Positions 9,520 through 16,954 of a stretch of DNA of 64,000 bases are shown here, piece by piece. Position 1 is the stretch's first letter. Each line of letters starts with the position of its first letter. Under the pieces are notes generated by a model that searched no databases, had not been told where the DNA came from, and saw only the letters and a program-made list of their open reading frames with translations. The stretch covers positions 1 through 64,000 of the forward strand of contig NZ_FNAI01000006.1 of the NCBI RefSeq assembly GCF_900101875.1, read 5' to 3'. Source of the DNA: Mucilaginibacter pineti. Its GTDB lineage: Bacteria > Bacteroidota > Bacteroidia > Sphingobacteriales > Sphingobacteriaceae. The translations under genes and the position numbers were made by a program.

Positions 9520-9553
9520 GCAAATAAAAAACCCCACTCGCCAGAGTGGGGTT
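9520..9553 (-). terminator. Rho-independent terminator of tRNA-Asn
   Basis: AACCCCACT (minus, 9553-9545) pairs perfectly with AGTGGGGTT (9538-9530) around a 6-base loop and is followed on the minus strand by TTTTTATTTG. It lies 19 bases past the tRNA 3' end. Confidence 0.8.
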
Positions 9554-9571
9554 AAATCATTGATTTTGAGG

Positions 9572-9645
9572 CTCCTGAGGCTGGGCTCGAACCAGCGACC
9601 CTCTGATTAACAGTCAGATGCTCTAACCAGCTGAGCTACTCAGGA
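9572..9645 (-). tRNA. tRNA-Asn (anticodon GTT)
   Basis: All four arms fold without mismatch: acceptor TCCTGAG/CTCAGGA, U8-A9, D stem GCTC/GAGC, anticodon stem TCTGA/TCAGA with loop CTGTTAA, T arm GCTGG-TTCGAGC-CCAGC, discriminator G; 74 nt. CCA is not encoded. Confidence 0.97.
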
Positions 9646-9732
9646 GTGTTTTTCCGTTTGGAGTGGTGCAAAAGTATAATTTCTGAGGTAATTTCACAAT
9701 ATTTGTGGCAAAAAAAATTAAAATATTTTTAC

Positions 9733-10647
9733 ATGAGTTTGTTAGTTATTGGTACTGTGGCATTTGACGCCATTGAAACACCCTTCGGGAAGACAGATAA
9801 AATCGTTGGAGGGTCTGCAACCTTCGCAAGTTTGGGCGCTTCTTACTTTTTTGATGATATAAAAATCGTTGCTGTGGTAGGAGACGACTTTCCGCAGAGC
9901 GAAATTGACGACCTGAACAAGCACAATATTAATACCGATGGCTTGCAGGTTAAAAAGGGCGAGAAGTCGTTTTTTTGGAGCGGCAGGTATCATGATGATA
10001 TGAACAGTCGGGATACGTTGGTTACCGAGCTTAACGTACTGGCAGATTTTGACCCCATTGTGCCGGAAACCTATCAAGATTGCGAATACCTCATGTTGGG
10101 TAACCTATCGCCCCAGGTACAGCAAACTGTTATACAACGCCTGCATAAACGCCCAAAACTGATTGTAATGGACACCATGAACTTTTGGATGGACATTGCG
10201 CTTGACGAATTGCACAAAACCCTGCAGATGGTTGATGTTTTAACCATCAATGATGCCGAGGCACGCCAGCTATCGGGAGAGTTTTCATTGGTTAAGGCCG
10301 CCCGTAAAATATTAACAATGGGTCCAAAGTACCTTATTATTAAAAAAGGCGAACACGGAGCACTGCTTTTCCACGAGAATAAGATCTTTAGCGCCCCTGC
10401 CCTTCCGCTTGAAGAGGTTTTTGACCCCACAGGCGCAGGCGATACTTTTGCCGGAGGATTTATTGGCTATATGGCCAAAGCTGGCACTGTGAGCTTCGAT
10501 AATATGAAAAACGCCATCATCTATGGGTCTGCGCTGGCATCGTTCTGTGTAGAGAGGTTTGGTTCGGAGCGGTTGAGGAATTTATCACAGGACGAAATTA
10601 GTGCCCGCATTAGCGAATTTGTTGGCCTGGCGAAATTCGAAATCTAA
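9733..10647 (+). CDS. PfkB family sugar kinase
   Basis: 304 residues from ATG 9733; the frame is open further upstream but that part overlaps the tRNA-Asn gene, and MSLLVIGTVAFDAIETPFG is the typical PfkB opening. Signature features are the N-terminal glycine pair (KIVGGSATFASLGASYF), the adenosine-binding NDAEARQLSG, and the C-terminal DPTGAGDTFAGGFIGYMA with the catalytic Asp (GAGD). Ribokinase-fold enzymes phosphorylate sugars or nucleosides with ATP; the substrate here is not known. It is followed by a hairpin terminator at 10665-10704. Confidence 0.9.
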   Translation: MSLLVIGTVAFDAIETPFGKTDKIVGGSATFASLGASYFFDDIKIVAVVGDDFPQSEIDDLNKHNINTDGLQVKKGEKSFFWSGRYHDDMNSRDTLVTELNVLADFDPIVPETYQDCEYLMLGNLSPQVQQTVIQRLHKRPKLIVMDTMNFWMDIALDELHKTLQMVDVLTINDAEARQLSGEFSLVKAARKILTMGPKYLIIKKGEHGALLFHENKIFSAPALPLEEVFDPTGAGDTFAGGFIGYMAKAGTVSFDNMKNAIIYGSALASFCVERFGSERLRNLSQDEISARISEFVGLAKFEI

Positions 10648-10664
10648 TAAAATCAGTATAAAAT

Positions 10665-10704
10665 AACGCAGACCGGCAATTTGCAGCGCCTGTCTGCGTT
10701 TTCC
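10665..10704 (+). terminator. Terminator after the PfkB kinase
   Basis: AACGCAGAC (10665-10673) and GTCTGCGTT (10692-10700) form a perfect 9-bp stem with an 18-base loop, followed by TTCC. It separates the kinase from the next plus-strand gene. Confidence 0.5.
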
Positions 10705-10724
10705 ATTTACATATATTTTTACCT

Positions 10725-11450
10725 ATGCAATTGAAACAAAAACTATCAATTTTAATCGTATTAGCATTTTTAGTCCCGGCAAAGTTGTTTGCGCAGGATA
10801 ACCAGTTCTCGGGATGGGCAGCGGTATTCCACTCCCAAAAGCTATCGCAACACTGGGGTTATTCGTTTGATGGCCAGTTTCGCTCGGCAGATCAGGTGAA
10901 CTTTTTAAAGAATACCCTTTTACGCCCATCGGCTAATTATTATTTTGCTAAAAACAAGGTCGGAGCATTAGGTTACGCATATATTGCCACCAATGGCCGC
11001 ACTGCATCCGGAGATAAAACCTTCAGGCCCGAGCACCGCATCTGGCAGCAGTATACCTACTCGCACAAAGTCGGTAAAAACGTTGCCGTGGCACACCGTT
11101 TCCGGTTAGAGCAGCGGTTTATGGGGCACTCGGCACCCAATAAAAACGATCAGTATTTTTCGCAGCGTTTAAGGTATTTTGTGCGCGGAATTGTTCCACT
11201 GAAATCAGATTCGGCCATTTTTACGCAAGGAGCGTTCCTGGCGTTGCAGAACGAAGTATTTGTTAATATTCAAAATAAAAACAAGGTAAACAAACATACA
11301 TTCGATCAAAACCGTGCCTATGTTGCAGTAGGTTATCGAATTAATAAAATGATTGATATAGAAACCGGTTACCTTAACCAATACATTAAACAGGCCGAAA
11401 ACTATACCCTGAACCATGTAGCCCAACTGGCGCTGTACACGCGGTTTTAA
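10725..11450 (+). CDS. DUF2490 family protein, predicted outer-membrane beta barrel
   Basis: 241 residues. A signal peptide (KLSILIVLAFLVPAKLFAQ) is followed by alternating beta-strand sequence with the DUF2490 features: NQFSGWAAVFHSQKLSQHWG, the RPSANYYF and PEHRIWQQY segments, RFRLEQRFMG and the C-terminal LNHVAQLALYTRF ending in Phe, as in outer-membrane barrels. Function is unknown for the family; it resembles small porin-like barrels. It stands alone between terminators. Confidence 0.8.
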   Translation: MQLKQKLSILIVLAFLVPAKLFAQDNQFSGWAAVFHSQKLSQHWGYSFDGQFRSADQVNFLKNTLLRPSANYYFAKNKVGALGYAYIATNGRTASGDKTFRPEHRIWQQYTYSHKVGKNVAVAHRFRLEQRFMGHSAPNKNDQYFSQRLRYFVRGIVPLKSDSAIFTQGAFLALQNEVFVNIQNKNKVNKHTFDQNRAYVAVGYRINKMIDIETGYLNQYIKQAENYTLNHVAQLALYTRF

Positions 11451-11472
11451 AGTATTTCACCAGGTTTTTAAA

Positions 11473-11509
11473 GCAAAAGGGCGATGAGTTTTACTCATCG
11501 CCCTTTTGC
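11473..11509. terminator. Strong bidirectional terminator between convergent genes
   Basis: A perfect 17-bp stem (11473-11489 with 11493-11509, core AAAAGGGCGATGAG) with a 3-base loop, flanked by A- and T-rich bases. It lies between the plus-strand DUF2490 gene and the minus-strand GIN-domain gene and can serve both. Confidence 0.8.
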
Positions 11510-11530
11510 AATATATTAATAGTTAATCAG

Positions 11531-12268
11531 TTACAACCTGCTAATATCCCCGCTGCCTGCTTTTGAGGTAGATATACTTTTGGCACCGCCGGTGTAGTGA
11601 ATATCGCCAGAACCGGTTACCGCAGCATCAACTTTGTTGCTGGCATTTACAACAGCATCGCCAGAGCCTGCTACGCGTACTGCGGTATTTATGGTTATAA
11701 GATCGCGGGCGGTGAAATCACCTGAGCCTACTACGCTAACTGTAGATTCATCTGCACGACCAGAAAGCTTGATATCGCCAGAGCCGGCTATGCTGCTTTG
11801 CAATGATTTAACGGTAACCCTGCCCAGCATATCGCCAGAGCCGGTAACCTTTAATTTAAGGGAATTAGTAGTAATACCTTCCTTGAAAAATATATCGCCA
11901 GAACCTGTTACTGCAATGCTGTTCAGGTCTTTAGCGGTGACGTATATCACCATTTTGCGGTTATTGCCAAAGCTCCAGTCGCCGTTGATGTTCTTTTTAC
12001 TGTGGATCCTTAAAACGCCACTTTCCACTTCAGTTATAATACGGTCTATAACGTCAGATGGGGCCTCAACCTTAACTGATTCTGACGAGCCTTGCACAAT
12101 TACAACATCAAACGAGCCGGCAAGGTCAACTGCGTTAAAACCCGATAAATGGCGGTCCTGGGTGGTTTGCTGCAGGATTTTGGCAACCGGGGCAGTCTTT
12201 GCGAACGTATAATTTACTGTTCCCGTGGCCAGCACAGCAACCAATAATAGTTTTGATAGTGATTTCAT
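11531..12268 (-). CDS. Secreted GIN-domain (DUF2807) protein with GSGD repeats
   Basis: 245 residues from ATG 12268, the start that gives a normal signal peptide (MKSLSKLLLVAVLATGTVNY); a longer frame begins at 12310. The mature protein has the putative auto-transporter adhesin head GIN (DUF2807) pattern, and the short motif GSGD recurs seven times at intervals of about 17-20 residues (VTGSGDIFFKEG, VTGSGDMLGRV, IAGSGDIKLSG, VVGSGDFTARD, VAGSGDAVVNA, VTGSGDIHYTGG, KAGSGDISRL). This fits a right-handed beta-helix with one turn per repeat. Probably exported to the cell surface or periplasm. The gene starts 144 bases downstream of the phased CGTCAG repeat block. Confidence 0.88.
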   Translation of the reverse strand: MKSLSKLLLVAVLATGTVNYTFAKTAPVAKILQQTTQDRHLSGFNAVDLAGSFDVVIVQGSSESVKVEAPSDVIDRIITEVESGVLRIHSKKNINGDWSFGNNRKMVIYVTAKDLNSIAVTGSGDIFFKEGITTNSLKLKVTGSGDMLGRVTVKSLQSSIAGSGDIKLSGRADESTVSVVGSGDFTARDLITINTAVRVAGSGDAVVNASNKVDAAVTGSGDIHYTGGAKSISTSKAGSGDISRL

Positions 12269-12411
12269 AATAGCTAATTGTTTAGTAGTTATAAGACGCA
12301 GGTTTTCCACATAGGTTGCAGCGTTTTGAAAATAAATTTAATCAACTTTTCCATCACCTATATTTAAAAAAATACGTTTTTAAGACCCAACAGACCACAA
12401 TTTACATATTT

Positions 12412-12490
12412 CGTCAGTGCCCGTCAGTATGCCGTCAGCACGCGTCAGTAGTTCGTCAGTCGGCGTCAGTAGGTCGTCAGCAGCCGTCAG
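12412..12490. repeat. Helically phased array of eight CGTCAG motifs
   Basis: CGTCAG begins at 12412, 12422, 12433, 12443, 12454, 12464, 12475 and 12485, spacing 10, 11, 10, 11, 10, 11, 10. This amounts to four 21-bp units of the form CGTCAGYnnS-CGTCAGTAnnn in which the linkers vary. It lies four bases after the stop of the M1 peptidase gene and about 140 bases before the GIN gene, so it would be in the leader of the latter. A protein-binding array on one face of the helix is the simplest reading. Confidence 0.75.
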
Positions 12491-12494
12491 TAGT

Positions 12495-14171
12495 TTATTC
12501 AACTAAAACGCCGATGTAAAAGTTAAACGTATCCACTTCAATATTCTCTTTGGTAATACCGGTCAACTTTATCGGGGTGTAACTGGTGGTTGGGGTGATG
12601 AATTGATACTCGCCGCCTTTGGCCCTCACTTTTACCGGCATGGCAAAATCTTTGGCATCGGCATTTATCCAGCGGCAAAAAAGCCCGCCCGCGTTGCCCG
12701 CAATTTCCAGTATCGGCAAGTTTTTATGACGCAGGTACTGATCAAACACCGGCGATAAATTCATACCCGATTCCTTGTTGATATAATCAACCACCTGATC
12801 ATAAGTTACCGTTTGGTGGTAAAATGTTTTGTTGAGGCCGCGCAGGATACCGCGCCATTTTTCATCATCGTTAATAATGGTGCGTACCATGTTCAGCAGA
12901 TTGCCGCCCTTGTAGTACATATCGCCAGAACCTTCTTTGTTAACACCGTACGGACCAACAATTGGCCTGTCGTTCTGGATGGCGAGGCGGGTACCATGCA
13001 CATACTCCTGCCCGGCTGGTTTACCGTAGTATTCCTCCACAAATAACGATTCGGAATAGTTGGTAAAACTCTCGTGAATCCACATATCGCCCAAATCTTT
13101 ACTGGTGATGTTGTTGCCAAACCACTCATGCCCGCTTTCGTGCACCACAATAAAATCCCATTTAAGGCCCCAACCCGTGCCCGACAAGTCGCGACCCAGA
13201 TAGCCGTTCTGATAGTGGTTACCGTAGGCGGTGCCGCTTTGGTGCTCCATACCCAGGTGATGGCTTTCTATCAGCTTGTAACCATCCTCATAAAAGGGGT
13301 ACGGACCAAACCAGTGTTCAAAAGCTTTCAGCATTCGTGGTGCGTCAAGTCCCCATTGTTTTTTGGCTTTAGCCAGGTTGTAGCTTAACGGCCAGAAATC
13401 CATGGTGAGTTTGCCCTTTTCGCCCTGGTAATCGGTTTCATAATGGGCATAATCGCCAATGTTGGCTTCAATATCGTAGTTGTTTATGGGGTTGGCCACA
13501 AACCAATCAAACCGGGTATAGCCATCCTTTAATTTGGTAACCTTACGCAGTCTTCCGTTTGATACATCTTTTAAGCCGTTGGGCACGCTGATGCTGATGA
13601 GGGCGCTGTCTACCTCGTCGGCCTGCTGATCTTTTGTTGGCCACCACACGCTGGCCCCCATACCCTGGCAGGCTGTAGATACCCAGTTATGCCCCAGCGA
13701 ATCTACATTAAACTCTATACCGCCATCCCAGGGTGCGCGCTTGGCAATGGTTGGGTTGCCCGAGTAATAAACGGTAAATTCATCTTTGCTGCCTTTAGTA
13801 ATGGCATTGGGGAAAGTTAAAAACACGGCGTTAAACTCGCGTTTGTAGGCAAGCTCCTGCCCCTTATAAACTACCTTTTCAATTTTAAGGTTATTCCAAA
13901 GGTCGAACTGGAGTTTGGTAAAATCGGTTGTGGCGGTAAATTTAAACTGCACATTACCGCTGATGAATTTTTTGTCGATATCAAACTTCACATCAAGGTG
14001 ATAATAGTTAATATCGTAACAGGTGCGCAGGGGCGTGGTTATGGAACCACGCAAAGTATCGGCACGGGTAAAAGTTTCTTTGTCGACACCCAATTGTGCC
14101 TTTACAGGAAGCGCGCAAGCCGCTGTAAGCAACAGGCCGAGCGCGTAAGCGTAAATATTTTTTCTTTGCAT
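12495..14171 (-). CDS. Secreted M1 family zinc metallopeptidase (first tandem copy)
   Basis: 558 residues with a signal peptide (LGLLLTAACALPVKAQ). The zinc site is complete: HESGH at residues 344-348 and the third ligand Glu367 in WIHESFTNYSE, the HExxH-x18-E spacing of M1. The exopeptidase motif is present as GMEH at 307-310 (usual GAMEN). The N-terminal beta domain is at about 45-240. The protein lacks the C-terminal helical domain of long aminopeptidases, as is usual for this Bacteroidota group. Very similar in order and wording to the gene at 14878-16530, so the pair arose by tandem duplication; the segment just upstream of each start carries the same repeat. Confidence 0.92.
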   Translation of the reverse strand: MQRKNIYAYALGLLLTAACALPVKAQLGVDKETFTRADTLRGSITTPLRTCYDINYYHLDVKFDIDKKFISGNVQFKFTATTDFTKLQFDLWNNLKIEKVVYKGQELAYKREFNAVFLTFPNAITKGSKDEFTVYYSGNPTIAKRAPWDGGIEFNVDSLGHNWVSTACQGMGASVWWPTKDQQADEVDSALISISVPNGLKDVSNGRLRKVTKLKDGYTRFDWFVANPINNYDIEANIGDYAHYETDYQGEKGKLTMDFWPLSYNLAKAKKQWGLDAPRMLKAFEHWFGPYPFYEDGYKLIESHHLGMEHQSGTAYGNHYQNGYLGRDLSGTGWGLKWDFIVVHESGHEWFGNNITSKDLGDMWIHESFTNYSESLFVEEYYGKPAGQEYVHGTRLAIQNDRPIVGPYGVNKEGSGDMYYKGGNLLNMVRTIINDDEKWRGILRGLNKTFYHQTVTYDQVVDYINKESGMNLSPVFDQYLRHKNLPILEIAGNAGGLFCRWINADAKDFAMPVKVRAKGGEYQFITPTTSYTPIKLTGITKENIEVDTFNFYIGVLVE

Positions 14172-14230
14172 TGTATTTGGTTTTATTCGATGTAATACTT
14201 TTTAATGGTGGCCTTTAAGCCGCAGAGGTT

Positions 14231-14547
14231 ACTCACCCCGGCTGCGCTGCGCTGGCCGACCCTCTCTTCAGCTGCGCTGGAAAGAGGGTGAAGGCATTCT
14301 TTATTTTTTTGTCACTTGCGCTCGTTTGTAACGAGTGCTCTCCGCGGTGGTGACGACTCACCCCGGCTACGCTTCGCTGGCCGACCCTATCTTCAGCTGC
14401 GCTGGAAAGAGGGTGAAAGCATTTTTTGTTTTTTTGTCACTTGCGCTCGTTTGTAACGAGTGCTTAACACGGTGGTGACGACTCACCCCGGCTACGCTTC
14501 GCTGGCCGACCCTCTCTTCAGCTGCGCTGGAAAGAGGGTGAAAGCAT
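14231..14547. repeat. 125-bp tandem repeat, about 2.5 copies
   Basis: ACTCACCCCGGCT starts at 14231, 14356 and 14481, exactly 125 bp apart. Each unit has part A, an imperfect palindromic block with GCTGGCCGACCCT and GGAAAGAGGGTGAA, and part B (TTTTTGTCACTTGCGCTCG and TTGTAACGAGTGC, itself a dyad). The third unit stops after part A. Part A belongs to the family found at 16575-16640, 18962-19130, 27070-27240, 28128-28190 and 30258-30425. No gene lies here. Confidence 0.85.
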
Positions 14548-14581
14548 TTTTTGTTTCACCCCACACTTTCCACCAATCCAC

Positions 14582-14692
14582 ACCCCTCTTTCCGCCGAAG
14601 GCGAAGAGAGGGTGACCGAGCGTAGCGATGGTCGGGTGAGTACTCGCCGGATTGCGTGACGAGATTGCTTCGTTCCTCGCAATGACAAAACG
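14582..14692. repeat. Interspersed repeat, first of two direct copies
   Basis: A block opening CACCCCTCTTTCCGCCGAAG, with GGTCGGGTGAG in the middle and ending GCTTCGTTCCTCGCAATGAC. It is an inverted relative of the 125-bp unit's part A fused to the widespread 'GCGAGGAACGAAGCAAT' repeat. A near-identical copy follows at 14755-14867. Confidence 0.75.
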
Positions 14693-14754
14693 ACTAACAA
14701 CACCCCCGATTTTTAAAACCCGGTAATCTCCGTCCCACATATCCACCACCACCC

Positions 14755-14867
14755 ACCCCCTCTTTCCGCCGAAGGCGAAGAGAGGGTGACCGAGCGTAGC
14801 AATGGTCGGGTGAGTAAATCGCCGACTTGCAGCGTGAAATTGCTTCGTTCCTCGCAATGACAAAACG
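14755..14867. repeat. Interspersed repeat, second direct copy
   Basis: Matches 14582-14692 over nearly all its length (CCCTCTTTCCGCCGAAGGCG through CCTCGCAATGACAAAACG) with scattered differences. The space between the copies (14693-14754) shows no gene. Confidence 0.75.
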
Positions 14868-14877
14868 GAACCATTTA

Positions 14878-16530
14878 CTAATCAACCAGCACGCCTATAT
14901 AAAAATTCAGTTTATCTATTTCAATATTATCTTTTGTTGCACCCTCTATAGCTACCGGACTAAAGTGGGTGGTTGGGGTAATAAACTTGTATTCGCCGCC
15001 TTTAACCCTTACCTGTACGGGCATGGTAAAATCTTTTGCGTCGGCTATCCAGCGGCTTTGCAGCTTGCCGCCTTTTGTGGCAAACTCCAGTGTGGGCAGG
15101 TTTTTGTAGTGCAGATACTGATCAAACACGGGGAGCAGGTTGATGCCCGATTGTGTTGAAATGTAGTTCACCACATCATCATAAGTAACTGTTTTATGAT
15201 AGAAGGTTTTGCCCAGCCCGCGCAGGATGCTGCGCCATTTCTCATCGTCGTTAATGATGGTACGCACCTGGTTTAAAAATACAGCACCTTTGGCATACAT
15301 ATCGCCGGAGCCTTCCTTATTTACGTTATACACACCCACAATAGGACTATCATTACTAACGCCTGCCCTCAAGCCATAGTTATACTCCTGTCCGGCTTTT
15401 TTGCCCCAGTTGTTATCAATAAATAATGATTCGGAATAGCAGGTAAAACTTTCGTGGATCCACATATCGGCCAGATCTTTACCCGTAATGTTGTTGCCAA
15501 ACCATTCGTGCCCGCTTTCATGCACTACGATATAATCCCATTTTAGTCCCCAGCCCGTACCCGACATATCCGAACCCAGATAACCGTTCAAAAAATGGTT
15601 GCCATAGGCCGTGGCGCTCTGGTGCTCCATGCCCAAATGCGGGGTTTCTACCAGTTTGTAGCTATCCTCATAAAACGGATACGGACCAAACCAGTATTCA
15701 AAAGCCTTTAACATAGGCTTTACGTTTGCGGCAAATTGCTTTTTGGCTTTTTCCAAACTGGCCGGCAGCACCCAGTAATCCAGGTCGAGCTTGCCTTTTT
15801 CGCCCATGTAGGTATCGCCGAAATGCACATAATCGCCAATGTTGGCCACTACATCATAATTGTTGATGGGGTTGCGCACAAACCAATCAAACCGGGTGTA
15901 ACCATCCTTAAGCTCGGTTACCTTACGCAGGCGACCGTTTGATACATCTTTTAAACCTTTGGGTACACTGATGCTGATCATCATGCTGTCTACCTCGTCG
16001 CTCAGGTGATCTTTATTGGGCCACCAGATGCTGGCACCCACACCCTCGCAGGCGGTAGCCAACCAGGGCTTGCCCAATGAATCTTTACTGAAAACCACAC
16101 CGCCATCCCAGGGTGCGTTCAGGGCGATGGTTGGCTTGCCGCTGTAGTAAACGGTAAACTCGTCCTTACTGCCGCTGGTTATGGTTTGCGGAAAGGTTAC
16201 AAACACCGCGTTCGCATCGCGGGTATAGGGAATGGTTTTGCCTTTGTATACCACCTTATCAACGCTTAAGTTGGCAAACAGATCAAACTGCAGTTGGGTA
16301 AAATCCTGCGTGGCGGTAAACTTAAATTGATTGCTGCCGCTGATGGATTTGTCGGGAATGTTGAACTTTACATCAAGGTGATAGTAATTAATATCATAAC
16401 AGGTACGCAGCGGCGTAAGACTACCCCGCAAGCTATCGGCATGGGTAAAAGATACTTTTTCCTGCATCAGCTGGGCGTGTGCTGTAAGGCCTGCGAAGGA
16501 CAATACAAGTAAGCAAAGGCGTAATTTCAT
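14878..16530 (-). CDS. Secreted M1 family zinc metallopeptidase (second tandem copy)
   Basis: 550 residues, signal peptide MKLRLCLLVLSFAGLTAHAQ. HESGH is at residues 337-341 with the Glu ligand in WIHESFTCYSE, and GMEH at 300-303. Collinear with the gene at 12495-14171 through the whole length (shared RTCYDINYYHLDVKF, KDVSNGRLRKVT, FGPYPFYED, LKWD-IVVHESGHEWFGNN). Likely a periplasmic or secreted aminopeptidase on peptide substrates; the duplicate may have shifted specificity. The coding parts end alike (-LNFYIGVLVD here, -FNFYIGVLVE in the other copy). Confidence 0.92.
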   Translation of the reverse strand: MKLRLCLLVLSFAGLTAHAQLMQEKVSFTHADSLRGSLTPLRTCYDINYYHLDVKFNIPDKSISGSNQFKFTATQDFTQLQFDLFANLSVDKVVYKGKTIPYTRDANAVFVTFPQTITSGSKDEFTVYYSGKPTIALNAPWDGGVVFSKDSLGKPWLATACEGVGASIWWPNKDHLSDEVDSMMISISVPKGLKDVSNGRLRKVTELKDGYTRFDWFVRNPINNYDVVANIGDYVHFGDTYMGEKGKLDLDYWVLPASLEKAKKQFAANVKPMLKAFEYWFGPYPFYEDSYKLVETPHLGMEHQSATAYGNHFLNGYLGSDMSGTGWGLKWDYIVVHESGHEWFGNNITGKDLADMWIHESFTCYSESLFIDNNWGKKAGQEYNYGLRAGVSNDSPIVGVYNVNKEGSGDMYAKGAVFLNQVRTIINDDEKWRSILRGLGKTFYHKTVTYDDVVNYISTQSGINLLPVFDQYLHYKNLPTLEFATKGGKLQSRWIADAKDFTMPVQVRVKGGEYKFITPTTHFSPVAIEGATKDNIEIDKLNFYIGVLVD

Positions 16531-16574
16531 TTAATATGGTTTATTTTCAATAATTCTGTTTTGGTTATGCTTGC

Positions 16575-16640
16575 CGCAGAGGTTACTCACCCCGGCTACG
16601 CTTCGCTGGCCGACCCTCTCTTCAGCTTCGCTGAAAAGAG
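16575..16640. repeat. Part-A interspersed repeat upstream of the second M1 gene
   Basis: GCAGAGGTTACTCACCCCGG followed by TACGCTTCGCTGGCCGACCC and a complementary AAAAGAGGGTTGAGG arm. The same GCAGAGGTTACTCACCCCGG precedes the first M1 gene (14222-14241), so the repeat was probably copied together with the gene. Confidence 0.75.
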
Positions 16641-16690
16641 GGTTGAGGCATTTTTTTTGCGCTTTATAAATAGTCTGTCACCCTTCGCAA

Positions 16691-16802
16691 GTTCAGGCGT
16701 CCACGCCTGAACTAATCTTAGCTGGAGCGTCCACGCTCCAGCGATAACAGAGTAAGAGTGGACGCTTACCATTAATTAATTCCGGCGTGGACGCCCGAAC
16801 TT
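16691..16802. repeat. Series of hairpins centred on GCGTCCACGC
   Basis: Two perfect 10-bp-arm palindromes with a CC centre (16691-16712, arm GTTCAGGCGT; 16721-16742, arm GCTGGAGCGT), then a half unit (16754-16768) and a fourth imperfect copy (16781-16802, TTCCGGCGTGGACGCCCGAA). The core is constant and the arms differ between units while staying self-complementary. Confidence 0.7.
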
Positions 16803-16823
16803 GCATTGGGCTTTATAAACGGC

Positions 16824-16899
16824 CTGTCACCCTGAGCTTGTCGAAGAGTAGCGCGTAGAGGCCTTTGCCCACTATGCTTCGACAGGCTCAACATGACAC
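16824..16899. repeat. Imperfect inverted repeat (CTTCGACA...GACA family)
   Basis: TGTCACCCTGAGCTTGTCGA (from 16825) is answered by TTCGACAGGCTCAACATGAC (from 16878). This palindrome type is widespread in bacterial intergenic regions. A third, shorter GTGACACCC copy follows at 16920-16938. No gene is seen between 16531 and 16954. Confidence 0.65.
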
Positions 16900-16954
16900 C
16901 CTTTTTATAGCCTTGTATATCACTCAGCGTGACACCCTTTTATTTTAATCCCTC

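Noticed and set aside
9646..9732. Extended start of the PfkB kinase
   Set aside because: The extra 29 codons begin at the tRNA-Asn 5' end and do not resemble the family; ATG 9733 gives the standard N terminus.
11634..12212. Long plus-strand frame (192 codons) opposite the GIN gene
   Set aside because: It arises from the GSGD repeats read backwards (SPEPxT repeats) and has no start context.
12412..12490. CRISPR-like array
   Set aside because: Repeats of 6 bases with 4-5 base spacers and no cas genes cannot be CRISPR; no CRISPR array is seen elsewhere in the window.
12316..12519. Plus-strand peptide with a seven-residue repeat (SVxRQ) across the CGTCAG array
   Set aside because: The periodicity follows directly from the 21-bp DNA repeat, the linkers change residues freely, and the frame overlaps the M1 gene end; the DNA signal is the better explanation.
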